From Geosiphon pyriformis (taxonomy: Eukaryota; Glomeromycota; Glomeromycetes; Archaeosporales; Geosiphonaceae), in the NCBI GenBank assembly GCA_016748015.1, contig JAAOMT010000034.1:210277-274276 (forward strand): a DNA stretch of 64,000 nt, in the 5' to 3' direction. How positions within the stretch are numbered: the first letter of the stretch is position 1; each line of letters begins with the position of its first letter. This document shows positions 1 to 12,330 of this stretch, piece by piece. The notes below the pieces were generated by a model. The model made no database searches. It was not told the DNA's origin and was given only the letters and a program-made list of their open reading frames with translations. Position numbers and translations under genes: made by a program.

Positions 1-6
1 ATTTTC

Positions 7-9
<3 letters not shown>

Positions 10-71
<62 letters not shown>

Positions 72-227
72 TCATTATTATTATTTTTCTTCTTCTTCTT
101 CTTCTTCTTCTTCTTCTTCTTCTTCTTCTTCTTCTTCTTCTTCTTCTTCTTCTTCTTCTTCTTCTTCTTCTTCTTCTTCTTCTTCTTCTCATTATTATTA
201 TTATTATTATTATCATTATTATTATTA

Positions 228-273
<46 letters not shown>
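10..273. repeat. Compound microsatellite (ATT)n-(TTC)n-(ATT)n
   Basis: Three adjoining trinucleotide arrays can be read directly. ATT units run from about 10 to 87, with one CTC interruption near 71. TTC units run without interruption from about 88 to 190. ATT units resume from 191 to 273 with a few TCA interruptions. The middle array is a pure polypyrimidine/polypurine tract, so slippage and unusual DNA structure are plausible. No gene overlaps it. Confidence 0.97.
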
Positions 274-275
<2 letters not shown>

Positions 276-1368
276 CCACGTGTTTTAATCTTAAACCGCA
301 AAAAAAAATTTAAAAAAAAAAAACCTTTTTTCAACTGTCCCGCTAAATATCATGATATCAATCATCATCATTTAAACAATGGTCGGATGTAACGTAAAAA
401 TAGAACCTAAACTTAAAATTCTCGAAACACAACTAAACACAACTCCTTTTGCCGATGACCAATTTTCAGGAGGTAAAAAAAATGTCCTATAAATAATAAT
501 AATAATAATAAAGGTCACATACGTTTTTATGAAATGATCTCTGAAAAGTTTCACTGACACATGAAAATGAAAAATGTTTGAAGATCTTCACTAAATCATG
601 AAAACCTTTTAATAATGAGAAAAAAAAAAATCTCAACCTAAAAAAAATCTCGTGACATGATGAATATAAATATTTTTAAAAAGTTTAAAAAGATAGAAGT
701 TTTAAATAATTATAATTATACAACATTTTTTTATAACAAATAACAAATATTTATACAAAAAGTTTTAAAATTATGATTATTTTATTTTTTGTTTAAATTT
801 GCTTAAAAATAATTAACTTAATTCAATTTTTACAGATTTTTTTAAAAATAAAATTTATTTAAGTATAATATATAATAAATTATTGTAAAATTATTGTAAA
901 TAAATAATAAAACTATTTATTTAATATTACTTTTTTAAATATTTTACATATTATTAATTAATAAGAATAATTATTATTTTATTCTTGTTTATAAAAATAA
1001 TTTTTATTATCATATAACTGTTTTTAATTTAAATAATATTATTTTTAAAACTTTTTTTTAGTTTAAATATATTCTAATTTTATTAATTAAATCCAATTTA
1101 CAGAATTATAAGTTTTTTGTCTATTTTATAATACAAGCTAAATTTTTTAACTTTTTTTTTAAAAAATATATTTTTTAATTAAAATTATTTTAAAGATTTT
1201 TTTAATGAAAAAAACAATAATATTAATTAGTTCTTATATTTTATAATCTTTAAACAACTATTTTTTAATCTCAAATATCTGAATTATTAAATTTATAATT
1301 GAATAACTACTTATTTATTTACTTAAAAATCTTTAATAATTAATAAATATTTTTTAAATATTATTAAA

Positions 1369-1370
<2 letters not shown>

Positions 1371-1405
<35 letters not shown>
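1371..1405. repeat. (TAA)n microsatellite
   Basis: Uninterrupted TAA units inside the AT-rich spacer. Seen directly; no associated gene. Confidence 0.9.
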
Positions 1406-1408
<3 letters not shown>

Positions 1409-4389
1409 TAAAAATAAATAAATAATTTAGTATCTTATTAATTATTGTAATTAAAAATAATAAACTAAAATTATTAAAATTTAAAAATATTATGTTAATT
1501 GTATTTAATTTTGAATAAAAAAAAACAAGTAAATATTTTTAAAAACAAAAATAAAAAATTTAATTTATATTTAATAAATATTTTTATTTAAAATAAAGTT
1601 AAAAATAAATAAAATTTGTTTATTCTAATTAGGTTTTAAATATTAATTTTTTCAAAAATTAAATTTATCTTTTTTTTAACTAAAACTATTTATAAATATA
1701 CAATATCTTTTGTTTTATAAAATTGTTTCTAAAAATTGTTATTTTTTATATTATTTTATTATAATTAATTATAATTTATTATTTTATATTATTTTATATT
1801 GTTTATTATTATTATTATTTTTTATTTGTGTTATCACTTTTAATTATATTTTTAATAACATTTTTTTTATGATAAATTAATTTTTTTATTTAAATATAAT
1901 ATCTTTATTAATATAATTTAACATTTTAAATTGCAATTATATTATTATAAATAATTTATTTATTTAAAATAATATAACTTTTAATGTTTTTATGTAATAT
2001 TAATTTTTGAAAATTTGTTAAGATTTTAAAAGTCTTTATTGTATTTAAAAATTTTATTGAATTATTTTTTAAGTTTTAATTATGTATATTTTTTTATAAT
2101 AAAAAAAATATTAAAGCTTTTTAAAATTTGTTATTTAATTATATTTTTATAATTATTTTAATTGTATTTATATTATTTAATTACAACTAAAATTTAATAT
2201 TGTTTTTTTACTTTATTAATAAGTTAATAATTTTTAATAAAATTAAATCTTAAAATATGTTTTTTTTATATTAAATTATTATGTTGTTAAATTATTTTGT
2301 TATAATAAACAAATTAATAATAATAATATTATTATTATGTGTATTTTTTTGGGTGATTTTAAGCCAATTAAATTTTTAATAAAAAAATTAAAAAATTGGT
2401 ATTTTATTAATTATTATAATTAAAAGCAATTAGTAAATATAATTATGTTAATCGTATTTGGTATTAGATAAACATAATAATAATTTTTTTAAAACAAAAA
2501 AATAAAATTAAATTAAAAAAAATAAAAACTAGATTTTTTAGTTTTTATATTAATATAATTAAAAATATCTTAATTAAAAAGTATTTTTTTTAAGCTAAAA
2601 CTATTTATATATACGCATATTTTTAATTTTATAAAATAATTTTTAAAAACTTGTTATTTTTTAAGTTATTTATTATTATTAATTATTTAATATTTGTATT
2701 ATTATTTATTAAAATTAATTGTTTTTTATTTAAATAATATTTATATTTTTTTAAATTAAGTTTTTGTAAAATTATATAATTTTTTTTTTAAATTTGCTAA
2801 ATTAATATAATAATTAATAATTATTTATTGCTTTAAAAAAATTTTTATGATTTTTTTTATGTAAAATAAAAAAATAAAAATATTTATATAATTATTAAAT
2901 TAATATTAAGTTTGTAACAAAATTTGATAAAACGAATAATTAAGTTGAATTAACTTTTTTTTCGGTAATTGGTATTTTCATAAATAATACAATTTGATTT
3001 AATAATTAACTATTTAATATATTTTAAATATTATTAATAATTTTTTTAATATTAATAATATGTTAATTAATAATAATAAAATAATAACTATTCTAATTAA
3101 TCAATACATTAAAATTGCTTTCTTATTTATTAATAATTTGCTAATTTTAATTGTAAAAAAAAGTAACTTTATTAATATTTAACGATTTTTTTGTTTATAG
3201 AAGATTTATTTAAGTTTAATTTAATTAAAACAAATATTAATATTAGATTTTTTTCAATATAGTGCTAAAAAAAACAGTATTAGATAAATAGTTTTTATAT
3301 TTAATCTTGGCTATTTTATACTTTAGTATTAACTATTAAACTTAATTTAATATTATTTTATAAAATATGTACTATAAATAATATTATAAATAATATATAA
3401 TATATTAAGTTTTAATATTTTACATTAAATTTAAAGATTTTGGTTTATTTAAAAATTTTAATAATTGGGTTTTTTATATAATAAATAAAAATTTAATAAT
3501 AATAGTTAATATAATAATTAGTTTATTTTAATGTTTTTTATTTTTTTAATAAATAATTAAATCAATTAATTCTATGCTTATTTCTGTATTTTTTATTAAA
3601 TAATTTTTGAAATTATAATTTTAATGTTTTTTTTTAATTAATCAATAAACAAAAAACAAGAATAAAAACAAGAATAAAAATAAATAAATTAATATTCTAT
3701 TAATAATTATAATTAAAAATTATTATTAATGTTAAATTTAAAAATAATTGATTTTAATAAAATAAATATAAATTTACAAAAGTTAAATATTGAATAATTT
3801 GAATAATAATTTTACTTAGATAAGTATTTTATTTTAAATATTAGATTTCTAACTATTAAAGTTATTTAGTAAAAATAAAAATAAAATTAAACTTGTTTTT
3901 TTTTTGTTTTTACTAATATTACTATATATATATAAATTTTTATAATGCAAAATTTCTGAAATTTTTAATAATCTTTACATTTTTTTTGAATTATTGTTAA
4001 AATTTTTGATATTATATATTCAAATAATTTATATTATATTATTGACAAATTATATATTTTTATTTATTATTTTTTTTAATATTAAACTCTAATAAAATCT
4101 ATTAAATTTTTTTTTGAATTAATTTAAGTATTTTTTTCTATTTTGATATTAAAAATTTATTTTCAAATTGTAAATTAATTATTTTTTCCAATTAGTTTAC
4201 TGTTAATATTTTTATAATTAAATATAATAATATTTTATAATATTCTTAAAACATTAAATATAGCCAATATATAACTTTTAAATAAGTTGTTTTTTTAATA
4301 AAATGTTTTATTTATTGTATTATTATTTTATTAAATACTTTTTTAAACTAATTAATATATAAAATCTGAATATTTAACTGTTATTTTAA

Positions 4390-4390
<1 letters not shown>

Positions 4391-4424
<34 letters not shown>
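4391..4424. repeat. (TAA)n microsatellite
   Basis: A second uninterrupted TAA array in the same spacer. Seen directly; no associated gene. Confidence 0.9.
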
Positions 4425-4425
<1 letters not shown>

Positions 4426-5723
4426 TATTATTAAAAATTGTTTTTTTTAATTTTTCTAATTGTTTTTTATTAATTTTCTAAATTGTATTATTGTTAATAA
4501 ATTTTTAATTTTTTTAATTTTTTTAGCAATTTTTTTTACATATTTATTTAACTGTATTTGTGGTTTATTATATAAAATTATTTTTGTTATTTTATTTTTT
4601 TGAGTGTTTTTATAGCAAATTTTTTAATTGTTAATTGTTATTTTTATGTTTAATTTTTTATTTTTTAATAATTAAAATATTTATTAAACAATTAAGTAAA
4701 TATTATTTGTAATTTTTATTTTGTTAACTGTTTTTGTCACATTTTAATAGTATTTATATATTTTTTTAATTTTATAATATGTTAATTTCAATAATAATTA
4801 TTGGTTTTAAATCTTGTAAAATTTTATTTGGTTTAATTAATATTTTTTATAATATATTAAATAATAATATTGATTTAATATAATATAGTTTTAATTAATT
4901 ATTATATACTGTTTTAATTAAAATTTTAGTTTTTAATGTTTTATTTCCAAGTATTTCTTTAATATATAATAAATTGTTTTATTTTAAATTAAATTTTTAA
5001 TTCTATTGTTTTTTTATTTTAAAATATTTTGTTTTTAATCTTAAATTTAACTAATATATTTAATAATTGATTATTATGTTTTTTTTTGTTTTTGTGTAAA
5101 GCTTTAATATTGTTAACTGTTTTTTTCTTTTTTTTTAATGTTTTTATTAAATTATTGTTTATCTTAATATGTTTTTTAGAATATAACTTTTGTTATTAAT
5201 TTAATTAAATATATTATTATTTTTATTTTTATTAATAATATTATTATTTTATTATATACTAATTTAAATAATGTTATTTAATTTATATCTTGTTTTATTG
5301 TTTAATAAATAAATAGTACTGATAATATAAACAAGTTTTATTTTATTTTTATTTTTTTGGCTAATTTTAATTAGTGTTTTACACAATATTTTATTGAATT
5401 TTTTGATTAAACTGCTTATTTGTAAATAATATATCAATAATAGTGGTTTTTTTACTTTAAATTTTTGACTTAATTTAATTAATATTTTATTATAAGTGAA
5501 TTTTTTAATTAGATAACAATTTTTTTAAATATATATATTAAAATATTAAATCTTAATAAACAAATTTAATTATTAATTTAATATTAGCTTTTTAAATTGT
5601 TTTAACTTTTAGCTATTTAATAAAATAATCTGTATTTGTTGTTTTTAATTATTATAATTAACAATTTAATTATATTAATTTTTTTATTTATTTAGTTTAA
5701 CAAATATAATTTAATTACTATCT

Positions 5724-7513
5724 AAGAACATACAGAGCCAATGCTTTTTGTCTTTGGAAAGGAACCCCTATAGTATCTGTTCTTAGTAAGTCTAGATTTG
5801 TTAAATGTCTTTTGTCTCTTCGGCGTTATGGTATTGCTTTTGTGAACCAACTTCAGGATCACAGTGGGGCTGCTTTTACTTGGGCAATCTTTAAATGTTG
5901 GAAGCAGCTAGACTCATGTGGGCCGGTTCCTGTCTAGTTTGATCTTTTAGTTTCTTTTATCAACATGGTGGCTCCTGTTTCTGTCACGTCTTCTGCTGTT
6001 AATGGGGTTGCCCCTCGAAACATCCTGGATTTAATTGAATTTGTTAAGATTCGTGATCGTCTGCTTGGTGTCGGTACTGATAGTATTTCGGTTTATACTG
6101 ATGGCTCTTTGGCTGGTTTGGGTACTGTTGACATGTGGGCTGGTGCTGCCATTTTTTTTGATAGTGTTGATTTGGGCTTAGGTGTTAAAGTCTCTGGTTT
6201 GGTGTCTTCTACTATGGCAGAGTTGCAGGCTATTGCTCTGGCTCTTGAGTGTGTTCCCCCCTTTAGTTCTATTCATTTGTTCTCTGACAGTTAGACAGCT
6301 TTGAATACATGCAAATCTGAGCTGGGTCTGGTGTTTCCAGACTTTTGAAATTAATGGTGGTTAGAATGCTGTCACATTTACAACTTGATTCATAACAAAA
6401 ATCTGAACATCTGTTGGTTTAAAGTCAAAGAACATTTTGGTGTTATAGGTAATAAGTGTGTAGATGCTCTTGCTACAGCTGCTACTATGTCTGAACATTT
6501 TTTTCCTTTGCGTGTGAATGCATGCTATATTTTGGTGAGTGGTATGGCTGTTTCTGGAAATTCTAGACATTTTGTTTGTGATATTTTCTATTGTGTTCAT
6601 CATGCTTGATGGGAGATTGGTTCTGGTTCTAGGGTCTTGATCACCAGTTTGCATGGCAATGTGGACTGGTGCAGGTCTTCTCTCGTGTGGCATTCTGATA
6701 TACATATGGCTGCTGATTCCACTGGTAAATGTTCTGCTGGTGCTTGTACTTATTTCATGAAGGCTCTATATCATCAACTGTCTGTTACTGTCCGCAAGTG
6801 CCTTTATAGTAGATCTTATCCCAGCATTTTATGCTTGTATTGTGGTGAAGTCAAAGTTTCCAATCATGTTTTCTCTTGTGGTTTTGATACTGCTATTTGC
6901 GCTCAGCTGTTGGACATGCATGCGGCTATTTGAGAAGTATCCTCTGGTTTACCCCAGTTATCATTACAACTTATGCAGCTTATGCTTTCTTGCATTTCTG
7001 ATACTTTGTTGTGTTTGGCATTTTGTAAGGGCTTTATGTTCAAACTTTGTTTTTAGGAAGCAGTTTCGGTTTTTAGGGACTCGAAAATTGCTTGTCAAAG
7101 AGTAGTGGAATTTGTGCGAAATTTTTGTCTTGCTTTTAGGGATGAGATTTGGCTGGTTCATACAAGTCACTGTGCTTTAATGGAGAAGCATGGCCTGATT
7201 CCTAGAGATGGCTCTGTTTTTGGCCTAGTGCATGGTCTTTCTTCATTGTTCTCTGTGAGAGTGATAAAGATGTTGGGTATTGCAGAGACTTTTGGCATTA
7301 GCTTTGGCTTTTATGCACCTTGCTTATTTTTTTTGGATATTGGGGATTTTGTATTGGTTATTATAGATGCTTAGTGTAGTTTTGATCGGTCTAAATGGCT
7401 GGTTATGTGTAGAAAATACATGATTCATGCTTAGTTTAGATCTCTTATAATGTATTGCACTAGGTAATGTTTGGACCTTACTCATTAAACAATAAAAAAA
7501 AGAAGAACATACA
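5724..7513 (+). mobile_element. LINE-a, 5'-truncated non-LTR retrotransposon with target duplication
   Basis: A LINE copy in sense orientation, bounded by an exact 11-bp direct repeat, AAGAACATACA, at 5724-5734 and 7503-7513. The 3' duplication directly follows an A-rich tail at 7491-7502. The copy begins in the region just upstream of the RNase H domain, so endonuclease and reverse transcriptase are absent, as expected from 5' truncation during target-primed reverse transcription. The 3' UTR is shared with LINE-b and LINE-c. It was inserted into the AT-rich spacer. Confidence 0.9.
5735..7374 (+). pseudogene. LINE-a ORF2 C-terminal part: RNase H and zinc-binding tail
   Basis: Remnant of the C-terminal third of a LINE ORF2. 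An open stretch at 5965-6294 holds an RNase HI-like domain. It shows the first acidic motif YTDGS, the Glu in AELQA and the third Asp in LFSDS. The next codon, expected to be Gln, is TAG. The domain continues in frame-shifted pieces with a GNKCVDALA motif near 6450-6475. Further on, CLYCGEVKVSNHVFSC near 6834-6890 matches the C-x2-C-x7-H-x4-C pattern of the zinc-binding region that follows RNase H in such LINEs. The C-terminus ends at 7374. Several stops and frameshifts make it non-functional. The same domains occur on the minus strand in LINE-b and LINE-c. Confidence 0.88.
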
Positions 7514-7991
7514 ATATATATATATTATAAACTAAACATAATTCACATACTTGCTACATGTAACTAATCATTCAAACCAATTATGACTACACTACAAACT
7601 CATCAAAACCACTATGTCACTATTTAAATCTGAAAAAAACAAGTATTTAAAATACATGTCAGAATAAACACTTCTATTCTCCTTTATACTAAGCAGTATA
7701 ATTAACCTATTATTTAATTTGCTTATATTATTAATGATATTGAAAAAAACACTATTATTAACTATTATTAGTTTAATTTTTTTTATATTAGCTCTATACT
7801 CAGATCCATGATACCATATTTTAGATCTGTAGACTAATACTAAGTTATTTATAAATAAAACAATTTTTACCATAGCTAATTCAAAATTATCTAAGAGAGC
7901 CAAAGCTTTAAAGTAGTAACTTATAAGCATAAAATCTTTTATCAGAGCAAAATACAAACCAATATTATGCTTACAAAAAGATAAATCTCAG
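7514..7991. other. Unassigned spacer with a 121-codon minus-strand open frame
   Basis: Sequence between the LINE-a target duplication and LTR element G. The minus strand has an open frame at 7957-7592 coding 121 residues rich in Leu, Ile, Asn and Phe. It shows no motif I recognise, no clear membrane-segment pattern and no paralogue elsewhere in the window. The region is AT-rich, but a stop-free run of this length is somewhat longer than expected for such composition. It could be a fragment of another mobile element or chance. Confidence 0.3.
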
Positions 7992-8897
7992 TATTACAGG
8001 TAATTATTTAGAATGTTAATACAAATAACAAATCTATAACTTAGTGCTTAATAAGTGATATAATTGGTAATATTTAAAGATTTTAGTGTTTAAAAGTTTT
8101 GGTTAAATTTTTTGTATAATGAACAGAGATTCAATGTTAATCTTCTATTGCAATGTTTTAGTTTATTTCTTAACCCTCAAGTTGATATGTGTTGTTATCC
8201 ATAGCTTTTCAGAATATCTTATTCTGTCAATTTTTTTTTTAGCTTAATAGCTAGTTTTCTGGTAAGTTATTTCTTAATTCTGAATGTCTATTCTTATTTC
8301 TGGGTCTTTTATCAGTTCTTTTTTTGATGTTAATACTTTGTGCTTTAATTCCTTTAATTAGTTAGTAAATCTATAAAACAAAAAAAAATAAAAATAAAAA
8401 TAAAAATTAGTATCTTGTCAATAGCCATGATCAAGAGCTATTGTTTCAGTATAGTTAAATATTAAATTCTATTAACATAAAGTGTTGATAAAGCAGAGAT
8501 AATTTAATATTTTTTAATTAAGCAATGATAACATGAATTTAAGTAGTAATTGATAATTTATTGATATGTGATGTGAATTTTGAACTGCTTCTAATTGTGT
8601 TTTTTAACTGAAAATTCTAACTGTGTGTTCTTTTTTGCTTCTAATACTCTTACTATATATACATAATTGATGTTCTATAAGATCTCATATATTTGTAAAT
8701 AATGTGCTATAATTTTTCAAGCAATGCTTATATTGCTGAGTAATATGCTCTAATCTATTGACATTGTTTATATTGCTAAGCAATATATTATAATTCATCA
8801 ATAATATGCTTATGTGCTCAATACTATTTTCTTATTGGTTTATTTTTTTTATCTGTTTTTCTTACTATTTCTCTTGTACTTTTTTCTATGAATAATA
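7992..8897 (-). repeat. 3' LTR of element G
   Basis: Begins TATTACAGG and ends CTATGAATAATA, which are decayed forms of the family-I termini TGTTACAG and ATGAGTAACA seen intact in element C. It contains the family sequence ATAACTTAGTGCTTAATA near its left end. The promoter-side half carries AGCAATATG-type inverted repeats around 8715-8825, like the LTRs of element A. Confidence 0.82.
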
Positions 8898-9042
8898 TTA
8901 TCTCCTTCTTTTTAATATTGAACTTTGTTAAAATTTTCATTTTGGATTAATTTTATTACTTTTTTTTTCAACATTATTTGTTCAACTTTGGTTTTTATGT
9001 CTTCTACTTGTAAGTTGTTCATTCTTTCCTACTGGTTAATAG

Positions 9043-9961
9043 TATTACAAATAATTACTTGAGATGTTAATACAAATAACAAACCCATAACTTGGTACTT
9101 AATATATAATATGATTAGTGATATCTAAAGGTTTTGGTTTGGAGTTTTTTGTATAATAAACAGAGATTCAATGATTGTTTTTAGTAGCCTTCTGAAATAT
9201 GAATTCTATCAAACTTTTTTTTTTAGCATAATAGCTGGTTTATTCTGGCAGTTGTGTCTTTCTAATAAACTATCTATTAAGTTATAAATTCTATACTTTT
9301 ATTTCTAGGTCTTTTACCAAGTTATCCTTAATGTTAATTAATTAATGCTTAATTTTTTAAATCAGTTTAGTAAACAACAAACAAAATAAAAGAAAAAAAA
9401 AGAAATAAAGAAGAAAATAAAAGAAAAAAAGAAATTAATATTCTGTTAATAGCCATAATTAAGAGCTATTGTTTCAGTGTAATTAAGTATTGATTTCTAT
9501 CAACATGGAGTGTTAATAGAGCAGAGATGATTTAATATTCTTTAATCAAGTAATAATAACATAAATTCAAGTAGTAATTAATAATTTATTAATATGTGAT
9601 ATGAATTTTAAACTGTGTTTTTTTTTAACTGGAAATTCTAGCTGTTTGTTCTAACTGTAAATTCTGCCTTTTCTGTTTTTAACACTCTTGCTACATATAT
9701 ATAATTGATGTTCTATAAGATCTAACACATTCATAAGCAATATGCTATAATTTCTCAAACAATGTTCATATTGCTAAGTAATATGCTTTAATTTATTGAC
9801 ATTGTTCATATTGCTAAGCAATGTGTCATAATTCACTAATATTGCTTACATTGCTGAGCAATGTGTCATAATTCATTAGCAATATGTTTATATGTTCAAT
9901 ACTATCTTTTTATTGGTCTATTTTATCTACTATTTTTTTTGTACTTTTTTTATGAGTAACT
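9043..9961 (-). repeat. Solo family-I LTR nested in element G
   Basis: A second family-I LTR in the same orientation, from TATTACAAAT to TATGAGTAAC. It is not preceded by the GCACCAAA primer-binding side, and the element-G internal sequence continues on both sides (compare 44740-44790 of C). It therefore sits inside G rather than forming its other end. Target duplication is unclear: ATAG on the left, ATGA on the right. The U3-side half has the AGCAATATG inverted-repeat cluster. Confidence 0.75.
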
Positions 9962-10200
9962 ATGATTATTGTTTCCATTTCTGAGTATAATAGTATTTTT
10001 GAATAATTTTGAAATATAGTGTATAGCCAATAAATTGTTCTAATATGAAGTGATGAGTTTGTTTTCTTTCTGATAAAGTTTTTAATTTGCTGTATTACTT
10101 CTTAATTGAATATTCTTTTAGATTTGTTGGTATATAATTCTTAAATATTCAGCTTTTGTCCTAACTAATAATAACAGTATGATATTAAAAATTGTTTTGT

Positions 10201-10880
10201 TTAGTGTTTTCAATTTTTTTTTATTAGCTCCTCTGTTATGTTATGGGTTGGAGTAATAAGCTAATGGATAGCAAAGGAGAACAGAATTGTAAAGTGATGG
10301 AAATAATCAAAGGAAATTCAACTTCAAAAAGCAAATTGAATAAGTATAGATTTAATATGCAAGATCAGTTTTATAAAATATCTCAGTTGCTATTCTTTTT
10401 AAAAAGTAACTGGAGAATCTGAAGGTAGAGAAATAATTTGTACTGTCAACAAATGATCATGCTTGGTATAATTCTATGCCTCATGTTGGTGCTTTTAGAA
10501 TTCAATATCAAGTATCAGATGTGCTCTTCAGTCACATTTTATTCAATAATCTTCAAATGCTACACTTATATGTTTCAGGAAAAGGGTAAAAATTAACCAA
10601 CAAGTAATCTTTTATCTCAATATGTTTGAATACTTGAAGATAGGGAAAAAAAAATTAGCAATAAGAAAATGATTGAGATAAAAGTTGTTATTTTATTTAT
10701 TCTTGATTATTTTGAACATGCTTTTCTACAGCTAAGAGATTTATTGCTTATATAACTGTCAAAAGTGGTCAATGATCAAGTCAATGGTCAGATTATTGAT
10801 CAGATCAATAATCACTATCTAAAAATAGTGTGGCTAATTTATATAACATTAATAACTAATACATGTGATAATTAATAAAA
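10201..10880. other. Unassigned segment between elements G and E
   Basis: About 680 bp that match none of the repeats in the window by eye. Its composition is less AT-extreme than the left spacer. A 47-codon open stretch at about 10446-10588 (+) reads like a protein fragment (it contains WYNSMPHVGAF) but lacks a recognisable domain. It may be host sequence exposed by a deletion, or part of an unrelated element. Confidence 0.35.
10791..10813. repeat. 23-bp perfect palindrome
   Basis: Two 11-bp arms, GATTATTGATC and GATCAATAATC, flank a single central A. Just upstream, at about 10768-10790, are further TCAATGATCA/GTCAATGGTCA motifs, giving a small GATC-rich cluster. Function unknown. It could be a binding site or a hairpin. 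Confidence 0.6.
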
Positions 10881-10889
10881 AGTATAAGT

Positions 10890-11640
10890 TTCAACCATAA
10901 CATTATTCTACCAGTTCAAATTGCCCAAAATGTCAATCTTTCAGATATATTCTCATTCGAATTTGAAGTAAATAAATTACCATTTTTGTTTAGCAATACA
11001 GCAATCAATGAACAAAAAGCAATTACAGTTATGTATATTGAAACTACAGTAGAAAAAAAATTCATTTAATTAATTCTAGATAATGAATTAGCTGGAAGTA
11101 TTATCACTTATCAATTAATACAATAACTTTGACAGATCTGCTCAGACAGTTATTGTTATAGCAGATAGTATAAAAAAGACATCAGTAGAAAAAATTGACA
11201 ATTTTCCATTTATTATTGATGGAATCACTATTTCAGTTAAAGTTTTAATCATGGATGTACCTCAATACCAAGCTCTTATTAGAAATAATTGGCTTCTCAA
11301 GGCCAATGCAAATTTAGATTGAGAAATCCAGGAATTAAAAATTTTATACCAAGAACAATACATCAGAATATCTGTCACCTGTGGTACTTTTAATAAAAAA
11401 TCTGAAAAAGCCCCAGTATTTGAATTTAAAAAGAAGAAAAATTTACCAATTACTAAAACCTTTATGGCTCTTGGATCATTATCCAATTAGGCTAAAGAAA
11501 CAGAACAAAAAATTTTTAAAGAAACTAGAGAATAGAATGTTGTTCAATACTCTACACCAGAATCAAGGAAACAACCACTCTATATCCCACTTAAATACAG
11601 AGATTACAAGAAGAAACTTTCATTGATGAGAGCATGTATT
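10890..11640 (+). pseudogene. Element E protease region
   Basis: Remnant of the aspartic protease. The catalytic region reads LILDNELAGSIITYQLI, where functional relatives (elements A and C) have LILDSGSAGSIIT. The Asp is kept, but the following Ser-Gly has become Asn-Glu, so it is probably inactive. Upstream is the conserved LPVQIAQNVNLSDIFSFEF-like segment. Downstream is the motif that reads NDWLTK in A and NNWLLK here, near 11285-11302. Frameshifts and stops follow. Confidence 0.75.
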
Positions 11641-12330
11641 TCCCCAGAAGAGGAATATGAAACTTGCATCTGTTACTTTTGCAAAGCATACCATAGAAAA
11701 TGATTTGAATATCCCAAAAGAAGTGGAAAATGAGACAACACTCTTTGTTTTACATATGGAAATATGCTACCAGAAAAATGCAACTGGATTAATATTGCAA
11801 TAAAAGGAGAAGTATGTGATCAAATCTGCCAATATGTCCTATCAATTTCAGAAAAAGTCAAAAGAGAAACATTTTTTGATGCAGCATACAACAGTGCTCT
11901 CAACAAACTCTATCACTACCTTCATGATGCTAATATAATCTTTGACCTAACAATGGCTCTAATTAATAGAGCCACACAAAAAAATGTCTGCCAAATGAAA
12001 AAAGTTGAATATATTGAATACACTATGAAATTAGTCAGATTTAACTATAAAGATGAAATGAAAACATACCACCAAATTGCAAGTCACACTTATCCAACCC
12101 AAGAAGCTCAAATTTAATGATTAGAGTAAATAAACATTCAATTGTGTAAAGAATACATCATGTCTTGTGATGACAAATGGTGTTTAGAATGCTATGCTCT
12201 TAGCATTTTTCTGCCTAGTAAAAATAATCAGGAAAAAATTGAATTTGGAAACCTGAAACAAAAGAAAAAATTGCAACAATACCAATTTATCTTACTAAAA
12301 ACTAGCCTATTATACAACTCAAATACTTTG
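11620..12330 (+). pseudogene. Element E cysteine-rich module
   Basis: Codes the domain that lies between protease and dUTPase in this family. Visible pieces include CISPEEEYETCICYFCKA near 11635-11690, then CNWINIAIKGEVCDQICQY at 11779-11835, then a helical segment in the open frame 11764-12117. The region closes with a second cysteine cluster (CKEYIMSCDDKWCLEC) in the open frame 12142-12351. The CxxC spacing suggests zinc binding. The function in the polyprotein is not known to me. Confidence 0.6.

Larger units (their letters stand above)
274..5723. other. AT-rich spacer without genes
   Basis: More than 5 kb of almost pure A and T; for example, 1021-1080 contains only three G/C bases. I see no open frame with protein-like composition and no RNA gene. 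From about 4436 the + strand becomes T-rich with scattered G and little C, like the sense strand of the LINEs further on, so that end may be a very old repeat. LINE-a is inserted at its right edge. Confidence 0.8.
7992..10200 (-). mobile_element. Element G, truncated family-I LTR retrotransposon
   Basis: A decayed family-I element in minus orientation. Its 3' LTR (7992-8897) is followed by the polypurine-tract side of the internal region, which aligns by eye with positions 44633-45000 of element C. A solo LTR at 9043-9961 splits this internal region, and alignment resumes to about 10200. Beyond that the element is lost, so gag, most of pol and the 5' LTR are missing. What remains of the interior is the ORF3 region, with no readable frame. 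Confidence 0.75.

Noticed and set aside
372-560. Small open frame in the left spacer
   Set aside because: Low-complexity translation, no motif, and expected by chance in such AT-rich sequence.
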